Origin: Strigamia acuminata
Lineage: Eukaryota; Arthropoda; Chilopoda; Geophilomorpha; Linotaeniidae
DNA length: 64,000 bases
Assembly (NCBI GenBank): GCA_949358305.1
Contig: OX442314.1
Location: 36,615,211-36,679,210 of the forward strand
Direction of reading: 5' to 3'
Shown: positions 54,825-64,000 of the stretch, one piece after another
How positions within the stretch are numbered: position 1 is the stretch's first letter
Layout: every line of letters begins with the position of its first letter
The notes under the pieces: model-generated
Told to the model about the DNA's origin: nothing
The model's input: the letters and a program-made list of their open reading frames with translations, nothing else
Database searches by the model: none
Position numbers and translations under genes: made by a program

Positions 54825-56441
54825 TCATTTTTTCCTGTCAAACTTCAACTCCTTTGCGAAATCCTTCAACTTTTCGCCTGACCACGGCTTAGTTAATGGG
54901 TCCGCCCACATGTCTCCAGTCGGTACAAAATTTATTCGCACGTTTCCAATGTCCACCTCGTCCTTAATGAACATGTGTTTCCGTAGAATGTGTTTAGTAC
55001 GCTCGCTTTGCTGAACGTCCCCCGCGAAATCAATCGCCGGTCTGCTGTCGCAGAATACATCCAGCCCCACTTGTATTGTCTCTACCTGCAGCTCTGATGT
55101 CAGGTTCCTCAACCACTTCAGCTCCTTGATCCCCTCTGACATGGCCACGATTTCTGCCTCGCAAGACGATAGTGTGACCAACCGCTGCTTTTTCGTCTTC
55201 CAACTCACCAATGAGCCTCCATAGGTTACGATGTAGCCGCTGTATGACTTTGCATCTGGTCCCACACTCCAGCTGGCATCTGTCGCTAGTTCAAGCGGCT
55301 TGCGCACCCGATCATAGAAAATCCCGTAGTCTCGCGTTCCTTTGGCGTACAACAGCACTCTTTTTAATGCCTTCATATGCATCTCGGTCGGGCATGTTGC
55401 GTACGTCGACAAACGGCTAACTGCATACGCCAAATCCGGCCTCGTGCCCAACATGAGATACATAATTGATCCCAACATTTCTTGGTAAGCTGTCCGGTCC
55501 ACCTTCTTGGACTCCTTGCATTTGTCTAGATCTTGATCTGTCGCGATCGGACTTTTCTTTGCTGCAGCCTTTTCCATCCCATATCGCTTCACGATTTTAT
55601 CGACATAGTCCCGTTGAGTAAGCACGATTCCTTTCTTGTTCACAATGATTTTCATGCCTAACACCTGGTCTGGTACTCCCATGTCATCCAACTTGTATAG
55701 CTTTCCTAGCATACTCATTTTCTCGTCTATCAATTCGTCTGTACTGCCTATAGCTATGATGTCGTCCACGAATATTCCCACTGCAAAATACTCGTCTTCC
55801 GTAATGTAGACATACACGCATGGATCAGCTTTCAGTCTCTCAAGCCCAATTCTCTTTAATCCTTTGTCGAATTCCTTATTCCAACATCTTCCTGATTGTT
55901 TCAATCCATAAAGGCTTCTTAACAATTCACAAATCTCATCTTCCGCCCCCTCTTGTTTGAAGCCTTTTGGTTGCTCCATGTGAATTTTTTCCTTAAGTTT
56001 TGCATAAAGATAAGCAGTTTCGACATCATACTGTCTTATCTTGAGTCGTCGTTTTGCCGCAATGGCCAATAATAGTCGTAGTGATTGTAGCTTCATTACA
56101 GGTGCAAATGTCTTGTCGTAGTCCTCGCCGGGTTTTTGACTGCGTCCGTCTGCAACCAGTCGTGCCTTGTACTTCTTTATTGAACCGTCGAGGTTCGGCT
56201 TAATCTTGTATACCCATATGCATTTGATTGGCTTCTTGTCTGTGGTTCGCGGTCCCAACTTCCAAACTTTGTGCATTCTCAAGGATCCCATCTCCTTTTC
56301 CATGGCTTTCATCCAATGCTCGCGATCTGGGCAGTTCATTGCTTCTTCGTACGTTTTTGGCGTGAAAAGAACATTTTTTGCCATTCTTGCGTTGTTTTTA
56401 TCCCGGATTCTTTCCGACCGTTTGACCCCTTGGTCTCGCAA
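54825..56441 (-). pseudogene. copia polyprotein part 3: reverse transcriptase and RNase H
   Basis: KCIWVYKIKPNLDG, KARLVADGRSQKPGEDY, TAYLYAKLKEKIHMEQPKGF, LYGLKQSGRCW and VGIFVDDIIA (catalytic Asp pair) form the RT. ATDASWSVGPDAKSYSGY and LVTLSSCEAEIVAMSE form the RNase H with its acidic residues. This part is fully open (538 codons). It is out of frame with part 2 because of the poly-C run. Confidence 0.93.
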
Positions 56442-56523
56442 TCGCTGCTCCCGCTCGGCTAGCTGTTCCGCATGCTCAACCCGTCGTTGTAAAGCTTCAT
56501 CGCGCGTTGGCCGCCCTCGGCGT

Positions 56524-57204
56524 CTACCCCCCCCCCCTCTTTGGTGGTGTCACCTGGATATGGGCTTGTGCCTCCTCTTCCGCCAAGTCCTCCTCAGATC
56601 CCGACTGAGCGTCTTGTTCGCGCTCTTCCTCCTGTCCCTGTTGTTCTTCGGCATCTCCGTCCGCTGAATTTGCATCTGAAAACACATCGCTCGTGCAATC
56701 GTCATCAAATAATCTGCCGAAAACGTCACCGAATGTTTGCTCCCCAGTAACCCGATTTTGCCTTGACTTGGATAATGATGGCATTGTGTCTTCTTCGAAA
56801 TAGACATCCCGAGCGTCAATGACTCGCTCTTCGTTAATGTCGAAAATTCGATAAGCCCGCCTGTTTCTTGCGTATCCCACCATAATCCCTTCTTTTGTGA
56901 CTGCGTCTAACTTCTTCTGTTGCTGCTTCGGTATGTGGCGATGCGCTGCGCACCCGAAAACTCTTAAATGTACTCCTACCGGTTTCCGTCCAAATCTCAA
57001 TTCATACGGTGTGGTCTTTGGCCTTGTCACTGTCGGCGTCCTGTTTAATGTGTAAACCGCCGTTGCCATTGCTTCAGCCCAAAAACGATCCGGTAAATGA
57101 GACCATTTCAACAGTGTCCGCGCCTTTTCCGTCACTGTCCGATTACAGCGTTCGACAACTCCGTTGCTCTGGGCTGTATAAGGAGTGGTCCGCTGGTGTC
57201 TCAC
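56524..57204 (-). pseudogene. copia polyprotein part 2: end of integrase and linker
   Basis: VRHQRTTPYTAQSNGVVERC carries the third catalytic acid (Glu) of integrase. FGRKPVGVHLRVFGCAAH and the acidic linker follow. The frame ends in a run of Gly codons at the C11 tract (56527-56537), where a one- or two-base length change would restore the frame. Confidence 0.9.
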
Positions 57205-57216
57205 CCCGCAACTCTC

Positions 57217-59052
57217 CTATACCGTCCTTGATCGGTCGTTACAGAATTCTGTCCCGTTGTCTGTCCGAATGCTGACTAATTTAAGTCCCGTCGCGCGTTC
57301 CTCCCGTAAACGATGTCTTTCAATTGCCTCAAAAGCTTGGCTTTTATTCGCCAATCCCGTGAAATAAATATAACGCGTATAGTCGTCAATAATTATTAAA
57401 GCATAGTGACTTCCATCTAGTGCTTCAGGTAATGGCCCCATTAAATCAGCGTGCCACAACTCGAGTGGTTTCTTTGTCCTGTTACCCCCTTTGATTCGCT
57501 TGAACGCCCCCCTCGGTTGTCTTCCCTGTACGCACGCCTTGCAAAAAGGTAATGGACCATTTCCATAAATCGCCCCCACAACCAGCTTTTGGCTTTTGAC
57601 CACTGCCATCTTCTTGTCGCTCATATGGCCTAAACGTTGATGCCATAACATCTTTTGATGTTCCGCCCTGTCTGTGGCTACATGCGCACGATCCATTTTC
57701 TCAGTTGGCTTCTCTGCCACACTTACGCTTCCATCTTGTATGACTGTCGTTACGTCCAGAAAATATGACTGTCCACGTCTGGTGGCTGTCATGATCAACT
57801 GTCCTTCACTGCCAATAATCTCTGCCTGTTCCCGGCCAAAATGAACTTCTATTCCCTTTTGCGTCAGTTCATAAACTGAAATCAGATTTCCCCTTAATCT
57901 CGGTACATATACCACATTGGTCAAATTAATTCCCACATATTCGGTCTCTAGCTCTGTTGTTATTCTAACTGTTCCACATCCCAACGATTTCATCACTACA
58001 TCTTCCTCGGCAATGTGAACTTTCCCTTCGTGTTCTTCAAAATCCTTTAGAAAATTGCGCTGCGACGTCATGTGCGTCGTCGCTCCCGAATCTAGAAGCC
58101 ATTCCCCTCGTGCTTCATCATCCGAATTCACACTTGCTCGAAAAGTGTACTCTTGTTTACTCTTGGCTTTTATACTCTCGGATGCCCTGGCTAAACGTGC
58201 CGTTGTCTGCCCTCGTTGCGTCGTCGTCTTGTCCGCTCGTTTCGCGCGACAATCCCGCGCAAAATGCCCTCTTTTGCCGCAATTGTAGCAAGCGCCATCT
58301 GTCCCTTTGTCCGTGCCGTCCTTGTCACGACGTTGCCGACAATCGCGCGCAAAATGACCTGGCTTTCCACATTCAAAACAATTTCCCTTCAGAATCGATC
58401 CACCTTTTCCACCTTTCGCTCTGGCCTTATATGCTCCCTCTTGTGACAAACGTGTCTCACGTTTTGCCTTCATCCGGCGCAAAAATTCGTCCTCTAACCG
58501 CAAAGCGCTTCTCAGTTCTGCCAGTGTTGCATCTCGTCTCCCGTTAAAAGTACGCGCCACATTCATGTACTCGTCCTCCAGTCCACGGATGAGGTAATAC
58601 ACTAGCTCGCTTTCCTCGATTACTCTCCCTGCTGCCGCCGAACGTCTCCCTATCGTCATGATACGATTAACATATTGTTCGACTGTTTCATCTTTGCTCA
58701 TGATTGCGGCGGTCAACTCCCGTCCGATATCCATCTGTCGGTCCGGTAAATTCCCAGCGTGATGATTGGCTAAATCATTCCACATCGTTTTGGCATCCTC
58801 CACTCCAACTTGGGTTCCCGCTTGTTCCACGCTCAGCGTCGTCACAATCAATCCCAAAGCAGTGCTATTCTGGCGCCTCCACTTGTTCCATGCCACTCCA
58901 TGTCGTGGCTGTGGCTCGTTTCCTACTATCACGGTGTGCCAAAGTCCCTTGGAATCCAACACAGCTTTTAACATCATACTCCATATTGGGTAGTTGCTCT
59001 GGTCAAGTAGTGGCACTCTGTTAACGCTCGCTCCCTTTGGTTCGTCCGCCAT
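57217..59052 (-). pseudogene. copia polyprotein part 1: gag, protease, integrase core
   Basis: Starts MADEPKGASVNRVPLLDQSN. Two CCHC knuckles lie at about residues 224-237 (CFECGKPGHFARDC) and 254-267 (CYNCGKRGHFARDC). The protease active site WLLDSGATTHMT is at about 316-327. Integrase has the H..C zinc region from LWHQRLGHM (about 467), WHADLMGP and RTDNGTEFC. One in-frame TAG (DRSRTV-stop-ESCGVRHQ) at about 57217 splits it from part 2; the frame is otherwise continuous. Confidence 0.94.
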
Positions 59053-59445
59053 TTTGATTTTGACTTTTCTGGCAACTCGTTAGAAAAACATGAGAAGTTT
59101 TGCCCAAAATTTCTTAATTGCAACGATACGTACTCACGATTGACCTCTCGCTTGTTGCGTCGTACTTGTGTCGCAATTTGGACAAATTTCAGCACACTCA
59201 ATCGGTCGCCATCTTGATTAGGCCAAAAAAAAACTTGCTTTTCCTTCCGTTTTTCACCAGCCACTCTTTTGAAATTGCCGCTCTTCACCGCACGCTTGTC
59301 AACCGCTAACCGTCTTATTTTGCGTCGTCTGCTACGGCACCGGGCGTCACTCCCGATCTTCGATTCACGGATTAATCGCCCAACCCCAACACCAATGCGC
59401 CAACTCCCACCTTGTCAACCAAAAAACACCCAAAACCAACCGTCA

Positions 59446-59455
59446 TCTGCTACCA
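59446..59455 (-). promoter_or_regulatory. copia primer-binding site (initiator tRNA-Met)
   Basis: On the minus strand TGGTAGCAGA starts two bases after the 5' LTR and matches the complement of the animal initiator tRNA-Met 3' end. Confidence 0.75.
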
Positions 59456-59457
59456 CT

Positions 59458-59633
59458 TGTGAGGAAATATGAATAAATGGTCCGGTTTGATGGTTAACAA
59501 ATACATACGTTTTTAATTCTCTCTCTCCGCCATTACGATACATCATGTGTGTGTTGCTATATCAACCAATACAATTAACAATTTACTTAACAATAACGCT
59601 TGTGCCTTTTCTTTTAGTGCGCACATTCTCACA
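59458..59633 (-). repeat. copia 5' LTR (176 bp)
   Basis: Same sequence as the 3' LTR apart from a few changes, e.g. one A missing in ACGATACATCATG and TGCCTTTTC for TGCTTTTTC. Confidence 0.92.
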
Positions 59634-59662
59634 GAACCAGATGACTAAAATCGAATAAATGA

Positions 59663-60270
59663 AAAATGTCCAACACCAAATGGAAAATTTTCAGTGTGAG
59701 AGACTGACTGATTGTGGTGAATGCTCAGTGCAGACTAAATATGCTTTATTGCAAGGGTACTTATATACCAAGTGGGGTAGAAATAGGGATTTGGGTCACA
59801 AGACTTGACAGGAAAGTGCAATATCCTTATTGCACCTGTATTAATTTTCTCCTCTTCTAAAGACGAAAAGAATTTCCTCATTCCAACAAAAATATCAAAC
59901 CAAATTGGATTCCTCAAATCAAATAAAATTATATAAACCAAATGAAATAAATTAAAACTAACGAAAAATATTAAAAACCAAATGAAAAATATCAAACAGT
60001 AAAAGGTTTTGTTGCGAAATATTGAAACGGTCACCGCTCAAAAACTAAGAGGGCTTTTCAGGATTTGTAGAGGAGAATGTCCTCTTTCATTTGCTTTTTT
60101 AAAAAAAGAAATCCGTTGTCAGGTATTCGAAATATTTTAATTTGAAGTTGTGGCACCACATTCGGAAATTTAGGACAAGTCTTTTTTTGCGCCATATTGA
60201 AACGGTCGCCGCTCGATAACCAAGAGGGGTAGAGAGTTGTGCTTTTCTGGGTTTGTTAAGGAGAAAGTCC
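59663..60270. other. AT-rich spacer
   Basis: No gene. Contains two related blocks (GTTGCGAAATATTGAAACGGTC at about 60011 and CGCCATATTGAAACGGTCGCC at about 60190) about 180 bases apart. Confidence 0.5.
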
Positions 60271-60271
60271 T

Positions 60272-60556
60272 CTATTTTTTGGTGTAAAAATCATTGAAAT
60301 CCGTGGTAAAAAAAAAATTGGGATTTGTTCTATCTGTAGTTTGGGTGAATGTGAATGTGGTGCCAACTTCAGCCCGGTCATCGAAACAAAGTTCCCATAG
60401 CCCCTTTATTCTTGAGGCGAATGTTGTGGCAGACTCCCCCTTCTTCTGGGTAGCCTGGCTAAACTTGTCAAATTTGGCATGCCTCGTTTCTCTGATCCCG
60501 AACCTTGCAATCAGCATCTTCTCAAAATCTGCCACCACATCGCAGTCCATAGCCAA
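60272..60556 (-). pseudogene. gag capsid-like scrap
   Basis: VVADFEKMLIARFGIRETRH followed by ATQKKGESATTFASRIKGLW fits retroelement capsid (F...L..RFG......ES...F..RI..L). Truncated; no pol nearby. Confidence 0.5.
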
Positions 60557-61039
60557 TGAATGGTCGTCAACCCAAGTAAACCAGTGTAGTGAATTGCCAA
60601 CATAAAGAATATTGAATTTTTTTTCGAGTCATACAGTTTGAATTTAGCATTAACATCGCGGGGCTCAACTAACACATCGTTCTCAATTCCTTGTTTAAAA
60701 CCGTTGAACTAAAATTCCTTATCATGCTAGACAGTTCACTTTCATTGTTGTCATTTATCACATGCTGCTGAATTTGTTCACTATCCTGATAGGCCGAGCA
60801 CATTATTGAAAAAATGGAATGAAAAGAGCAAGAGAGTTAATGCTAAAAGAACATTTCTTTATCTTGATGGGATTCAAAACACTTCGAGACAGTGGGTCGG
60901 CTCGTCGTTTACTTTTCTCAATTCGTCGACGACGACCGAGGACATCGATGTGGTACAGCTGCCACATCTCTGGCACATCACTGGCACCGATGCACGCTGG
61001 CACAGATGCAGCATATTCGAAGCTAATGCGACGAAAACG

Positions 61040-61420
61040 GTCGAGTCGGAGCACGAGGCGAGAGTCGTTATGGCGAAGTATCTGTTGGCGAAGTATCTGT
61101 TGAATCACGCGGAGAGTCTGCGTTTGGAGCACGAGGCGGTGGAGAAAGTGAGAAAGAGGATCGAGCAGAAGGTGATGAAGAAGGAAGCGACGTGGATTGA
61201 CTGGCAGTATTTGTTTGATGCGGCTACGGTGCTCGCTAAGTGTCGTCACACGTTGCGGTACACTTATTCGTTGGTTTATTTTATGGAGGATGGGACGAAG
61301 AAAGAGTTGTTTGAATATCAGCAAGCGCAACTTGAGTCTGCCATTGAGACGTTGTCGTTGAAGATTGAGAATGTTGAAAGTACGGGGAGAGAAAATGTGG
61401 TTAGTCAAATGACTGCTTAA
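61040..61420 (+). pseudogene. truncated Ariadne-2 copy (Ariadne domain only)
   Basis: EARVVMAKYL, NHAESLRLEHEAVEKVRKRI, TWIDWQYLFDAATVLAKCRH and LFEYQQAQLESAIETLSL closely match residues ~330-455 of the gene at 874-2286. RING1, IBR and RING2 are missing. No ATG lies in frame upstream of the match, and a 15-bp tandem duplication (GCGAAGTATCTGTTG twice, 61073-61102) replaces FYFDRWS. It cannot act as a ligase. Confidence 0.9.
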
Positions 61421-61639
61421 ATTAATTAAATTGAACACCTAAAGAGAAAATCTGGACCGATGAAAGGGACAAATTTGTCTGAGGTGAATAAAGAATAAGA
61501 AATAAAACTCTTGACGGCGATAATGTTCCAACTCATCATTAGGGATATGCCCATTATAAATAGTGCAAATAAATATTGGCAGAATCCTCTTTCTCTTGTG
61601 CATTGATAGCGAGTACTGATCGTGTTAGCGATTGCTGTA

Positions 61640-61855
61640 GATCGAGACATCATCAAATCCTCCTTAGCAGTATGGGCTTCACCTGGGTACTCCTCAAAAT
61701 CGGCCAAAAACTCACGATGTGACGTCATGTGTGAGTCGTTGCCCCGGAGTCTAGCAGCCATTCCGTCGGTCTTTGGTCGTCCAATGATTCCCCCGCCCGA
61801 AAGGTGTACATTCGGTGACTCTTGGCCATTGAAAACGTACATTGGTTGTTTGTGA
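61640..61855 (-). pseudogene. copia protease relic
   Basis: In two frames, EWLLDSGATTHMTSHREF and FLADFEEYPGEAHTAKEDLM, closely matching the protease of the 54.6-59.6 kb copia. Frameshifted and short; an older member of that family. Confidence 0.7.
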
Positions 61856-61905
61856 TCGGCCCATTTAACACAGTGTTATTTAAGCTAGTGGACGGTGGTC
61901 AATGC

Positions 61906-62241
61906 TTATGGCACACACACGCGCATTCCTTTCGGACAATCCTGAATGAAATTGGGGTCAGCATCGGTGTGACCTAGCAGCTGTTCCCCAATGAAGCATT
62001 GAGTTGCGCCTGAATCCATCAGTGCATTGTAATTTAAATTACCAATGGTGATTTTCATTCGAGGATCGTCAGTTTTATTACCACTCAATTTACTTATAAA
62101 TTCAGTGATATCGTTTGGGTTTAATCGGCGGAGTCGTTTGTCTCTTATTTTTATAGACTTCTTACTGTGTACTTTATTCCATTTTCCTTGGAAAATGGTC
62201 AAGTTTTCGACGCGACAGACGGAATGTTGAGTATGATCCAC
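61906..62241 (-). pseudogene. retroviral-type aspartic protease frame
   Basis: KITIGNLNYNALMDSGATQC carries the DSGA protease motif with the gypsy-type NALMDSGATQ context. The frame overlaps the end of the 62199-63002 frame by 43 bases in the -1 frame, the layout of a gag-pol frameshift. Truncated after about 25 further residues. Confidence 0.6.
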
Positions 62242-63002
62242 ATCCGCTGTCTGATCAGTGCCACGGCTCTAGTCGTCCGGATGTCGCTACCGATTGCGTC
62301 CACGAAGCGCAGGTGGAGTTCCCTCCACCGTTTCGCCTCGTCGACCCAGAGCGCCACCGTCTGAGCGTGCGCATGCCTGAGGCGGGGAATGCCTCGCTGA
62401 ACAAGCTCCGTACAGACAACTGGAGCTCCGGGTGGCAAATCGGCGATTTCGAGCGGTGTCGGGCCCTCGACGGGCTCTAAAAACTCAGCTCGTCCGTGCT
62501 GCCCTGGGGGGTGTGGTTCCTGGGAAGGTCCTTCACTCTCCAGAGCAGCTTCCAATCCCGCATCAACTGTCTCGGGGCCGCTGCATCGCAGCAGTTGCGC
62601 TTCGAGAGACATATCCTCCAAAACGGACAACTGCAGCAGGTCATCCTCCGTGACGGATAGCTGCATCACGTCATCTTCCGACGTGGATGACTGGGACTGC
62701 TCCATTGGCAGTTCGGCGCAGGCGCCGTCCTGCCTCTGGGATATCAAACATTCATCTCGTGGTGAGGATGGGTTCGACTGTGCCGCGAGTGACATGAGGC
62801 TCCCCCAGGTGCGGTTTGGCAGTCTGCCCGACCCGTCGAAAGGTGCCACGGGGATTCTAAGAGTGAAAAACGCGCAAGCGATTGCCTGCTCACTACAACT
62901 GGCTTCCACCGAACGCATCTCAACCACCTGTTCGCCAGACACTGCGGGAAGGTCCGAAGCGGGGGACACGGCCGCGTTGGCCTGTTCCTCGTCTCCGACC
63001 AC
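62199..63002 (-). CDS. 267-codon open frame upstream of a protease frame, unknown
   Basis: Acidic, Ser/Glu/Leu-rich, with two similar segments (EDDVMQLSV, EDDLLQLSV) and an Arg-rich C-terminus (ELHLRFVDAIGSDIRTTRAV). No zinc knuckle and no capsid motif that I recognise. GC-rich, in contrast to its AT-rich flanks. By position it would be a gag-like first ORF of a retroelement whose protease frame follows at -1. A host-derived sequence is not excluded. Confidence 0.4.
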   Translation of the reverse strand: MVGDEEQANAAVSPASDLPAVSGEQVVEMRSVEASCSEQAIACAFFTLRIPVAPFDGSGRLPNRTWGSLMSLAAQSNPSSPRDECLISQRQDGACAELPMEQSQSSTSEDDVMQLSVTEDDLLQLSVLEDMSLEAQLLRCSGPETVDAGLEAALESEGPSQEPHPPGQHGRAEFLEPVEGPTPLEIADLPPGAPVVCTELVQRGIPRLRHAHAQTVALWVDEAKRWRELHLRFVDAIGSDIRTTRAVALIRQRMWIILNIPSVASKT

Positions 63003-63599
63003 CCTCGACTGCTGTTCAACCTACAAACACATTTCCCGTCAAAAGAAACACACTTGGAAAAAGTACCAAATCGCCCGACCCAGAGAGAGAAATAAAAGAA
63101 CTTAATCTACCAATTGATTGGTGTGGTGCCGACCCTCTAAGACACTCATTATGTCTGCATAACCTCAGGAATCTTATGAGTAGCACGTTGCTGGTTCATT
63201 CGAACCTAACCTCTACACACCCCACCTTCAATATGTGTGTGAAATGATGAAATGGATCCACTTCAACATCCCAAACCACAAAATCTGAGCACCTACAAAA
63301 GGTTTCCTTCTCTATCAGTTGCACACCAAGAAAAGAAAAATCATAAAATCAAAATAAGGGAGTGCTAGGCCCATGTGCCGGCTGACCCTTGTCCCCCCTG
63401 GCTAATTAAAGGAACCAACAAGGTCAGACTCAAGCCAAACCAACACACAAGAAAAACACCAAAAAAAAAACCAAATTAACTTGGCAATTGAACCAATGTG
63501 CTGACTGGACATTGTCATCATGAGATGAATTAAAAAAAAAAAAAAAACTCAATCAGATCCTAACCAGACCAACCACAATAGAAAAATAAACCAAAAAAT

Positions 63600-63835
63600 G
63601 ATACAAAATTGCACAAATCAACCCAAACCTGAGCATTACCCAGCACCCGTTTCTGGAATCCCCGATGCTTCGTCAATGTGACAATCTGTCGAGAAACATA
63701 AACAACATAAACGAGCAGTTATTCCCACTACTTGTGTTGTCTCACCATGGTGGATCCGTTGTTCATGTTCTGCATGTCCTTGTGCTCATGGGCGCAGAAG
63801 TCAACTGTGATGATCTGGTACTGCTATAAGTGGGT
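63600..63835 (-). pseudogene. TET/JBP-like dioxygenase core exons, copy 2
   Basis: Exon a (63746-63820) reads IITVDFCAHEHKDMQNMNNG then STM, and ends at a GTGAGA donor. A 60-bp intron (63686-63745) ends CTCGACAG. Exon b starts IVTLTKHRGFQKR. Joined, this follows the order of the TET core: DFCAHxHxDxxNM..GST(L/M).VTLT. The H-x-D iron ligands are present; the distal His and Arg needed for activity would be further on and were not found. The repeat similarity to 36.9 kb extends on the left to about 63889. The rest of the window end (63236-63600 and 63890-64000) shows no gene. Confidence 0.6.
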
Positions 63836-64000
63836 TGTGTTGGTTAGTGAAAACCAACTTGAAAAAATAAAGTAACCTCTTTTTGGGCATAAAATATTAG
63901 ATGGTCTTTACTCGATTAAAAAAAGTCGCAATATATACAAGCATAAAGTTTGGATTTAAAAAGTAAACTAACATAACAAGAGAACAATAGAATGACATAA

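Larger units (their letters stand above)
54596..59633 (-). mobile_element. Ty1/copia retrotransposon, almost complete
   Basis: 5038 bp, read on the minus strand. LTRs at 54596-54772 (3') and 59458-59633 (5') differ by few bases; both have TGTGAG...CTCACA ends. Target duplication GAACC at 54591-54595 and 59634-59638, inside the satellite. Order gag-protease-integrase-RT-RNase H as in copia elements. One stop and one frameshift break the polyprotein. Confidence 0.95.

Noticed and set aside
60806-61420. Second functional Ariadne-2 gene
   Set aside because: No in-frame ATG before the homologous part and no RING domains; the upstream 230 bases are unrelated.
1-64000. tRNA or rRNA genes, CRISPR arrays
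   Set aside because: I saw no cloverleaf with A/B boxes, no rRNA core sequence and no spaced direct repeats of CRISPR type; this is eukaryotic DNA.

Overview
The window is nuclear DNA of an animal, most likely an arthropod. It holds an Ariadne-2-type RBR ubiquitin ligase, clade-B-like serpin domains with two 76-bp introns, and a dense mix of transposable elements typical of arthropods: Ty3/gypsy, Ty1/copia, BEL/Pao, DIRS-like, piggyBac, P-element-like, Mutator-like/MULE, a DDE_Tnp_4 family and hAT. Very short introns and AT-rich spacers fit a compact-intron arthropod such as a springtail or small crustacean. The species cannot be read from the sequence.

Layout. 1-2470: an unassigned exon-like piece, then an intact single-exon Ariadne-2 gene with a TATA/initiator promoter and a poly(A) signal. 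2705-18719: a tandem array LTR-internal-LTR-internal-LTR (period 7692 bp, two near-identical units, one outer 4-bp target duplication GTAA) of a non-autonomous Ty3/gypsy-like element, here called E1. Each unit encodes Gag and, in the env position, a second protein (ORF2) with a DnaJ-like paired CxxC zinc motif. Of pol, only an RNase H scrap and an integrase tail remain. 19363-28980: a gene encoding two serpin domains in tandem. Its first domain is split by E2 (20119-27154), a diverged relative of E1 flanked by GTAG on both sides. Its second domain is frameshifted by a 31-bp inverted-repeat insertion with a 7-bp duplication.

29773-54600 is a graveyard of transposon relics, nearly all on the minus strand. 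Two paralogous PHD-finger units (about 38.8-36.4 kb and 54.0-51.9 kb) lie in it. One carries, and a separate copy at 63.6-63.9 kb repeats, exons resembling the core of TET/JBP-type 2-oxoglutarate/Fe(II) dioxygenases. 54596-59633 is a nearly complete Ty1/copia element (minus strand, 5-bp target duplication GAACC) inserted in a 73-74-bp satellite; it is disabled by one in-frame stop and one poly-C frameshift. 60.2-63.0 kb holds a gag-like relic, a truncated Ariadne-2 C-terminal copy, a copia protease relic and a two-frame gag/protease-like retroelement relic.

How the parts relate. Ariadne-2 is the only clearly intact host gene. The serpin gene is probably inactive or gives truncated products. 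E1 and E2 share LTR termini, primer-binding site, polypurine tract, leader hairpins, the start codon context of ORF2 and its zinc motif, although Gag is lost in E2. That points to selection on ORF2 and on RNA structure in a family that must borrow reverse transcriptase and integrase from elsewhere.
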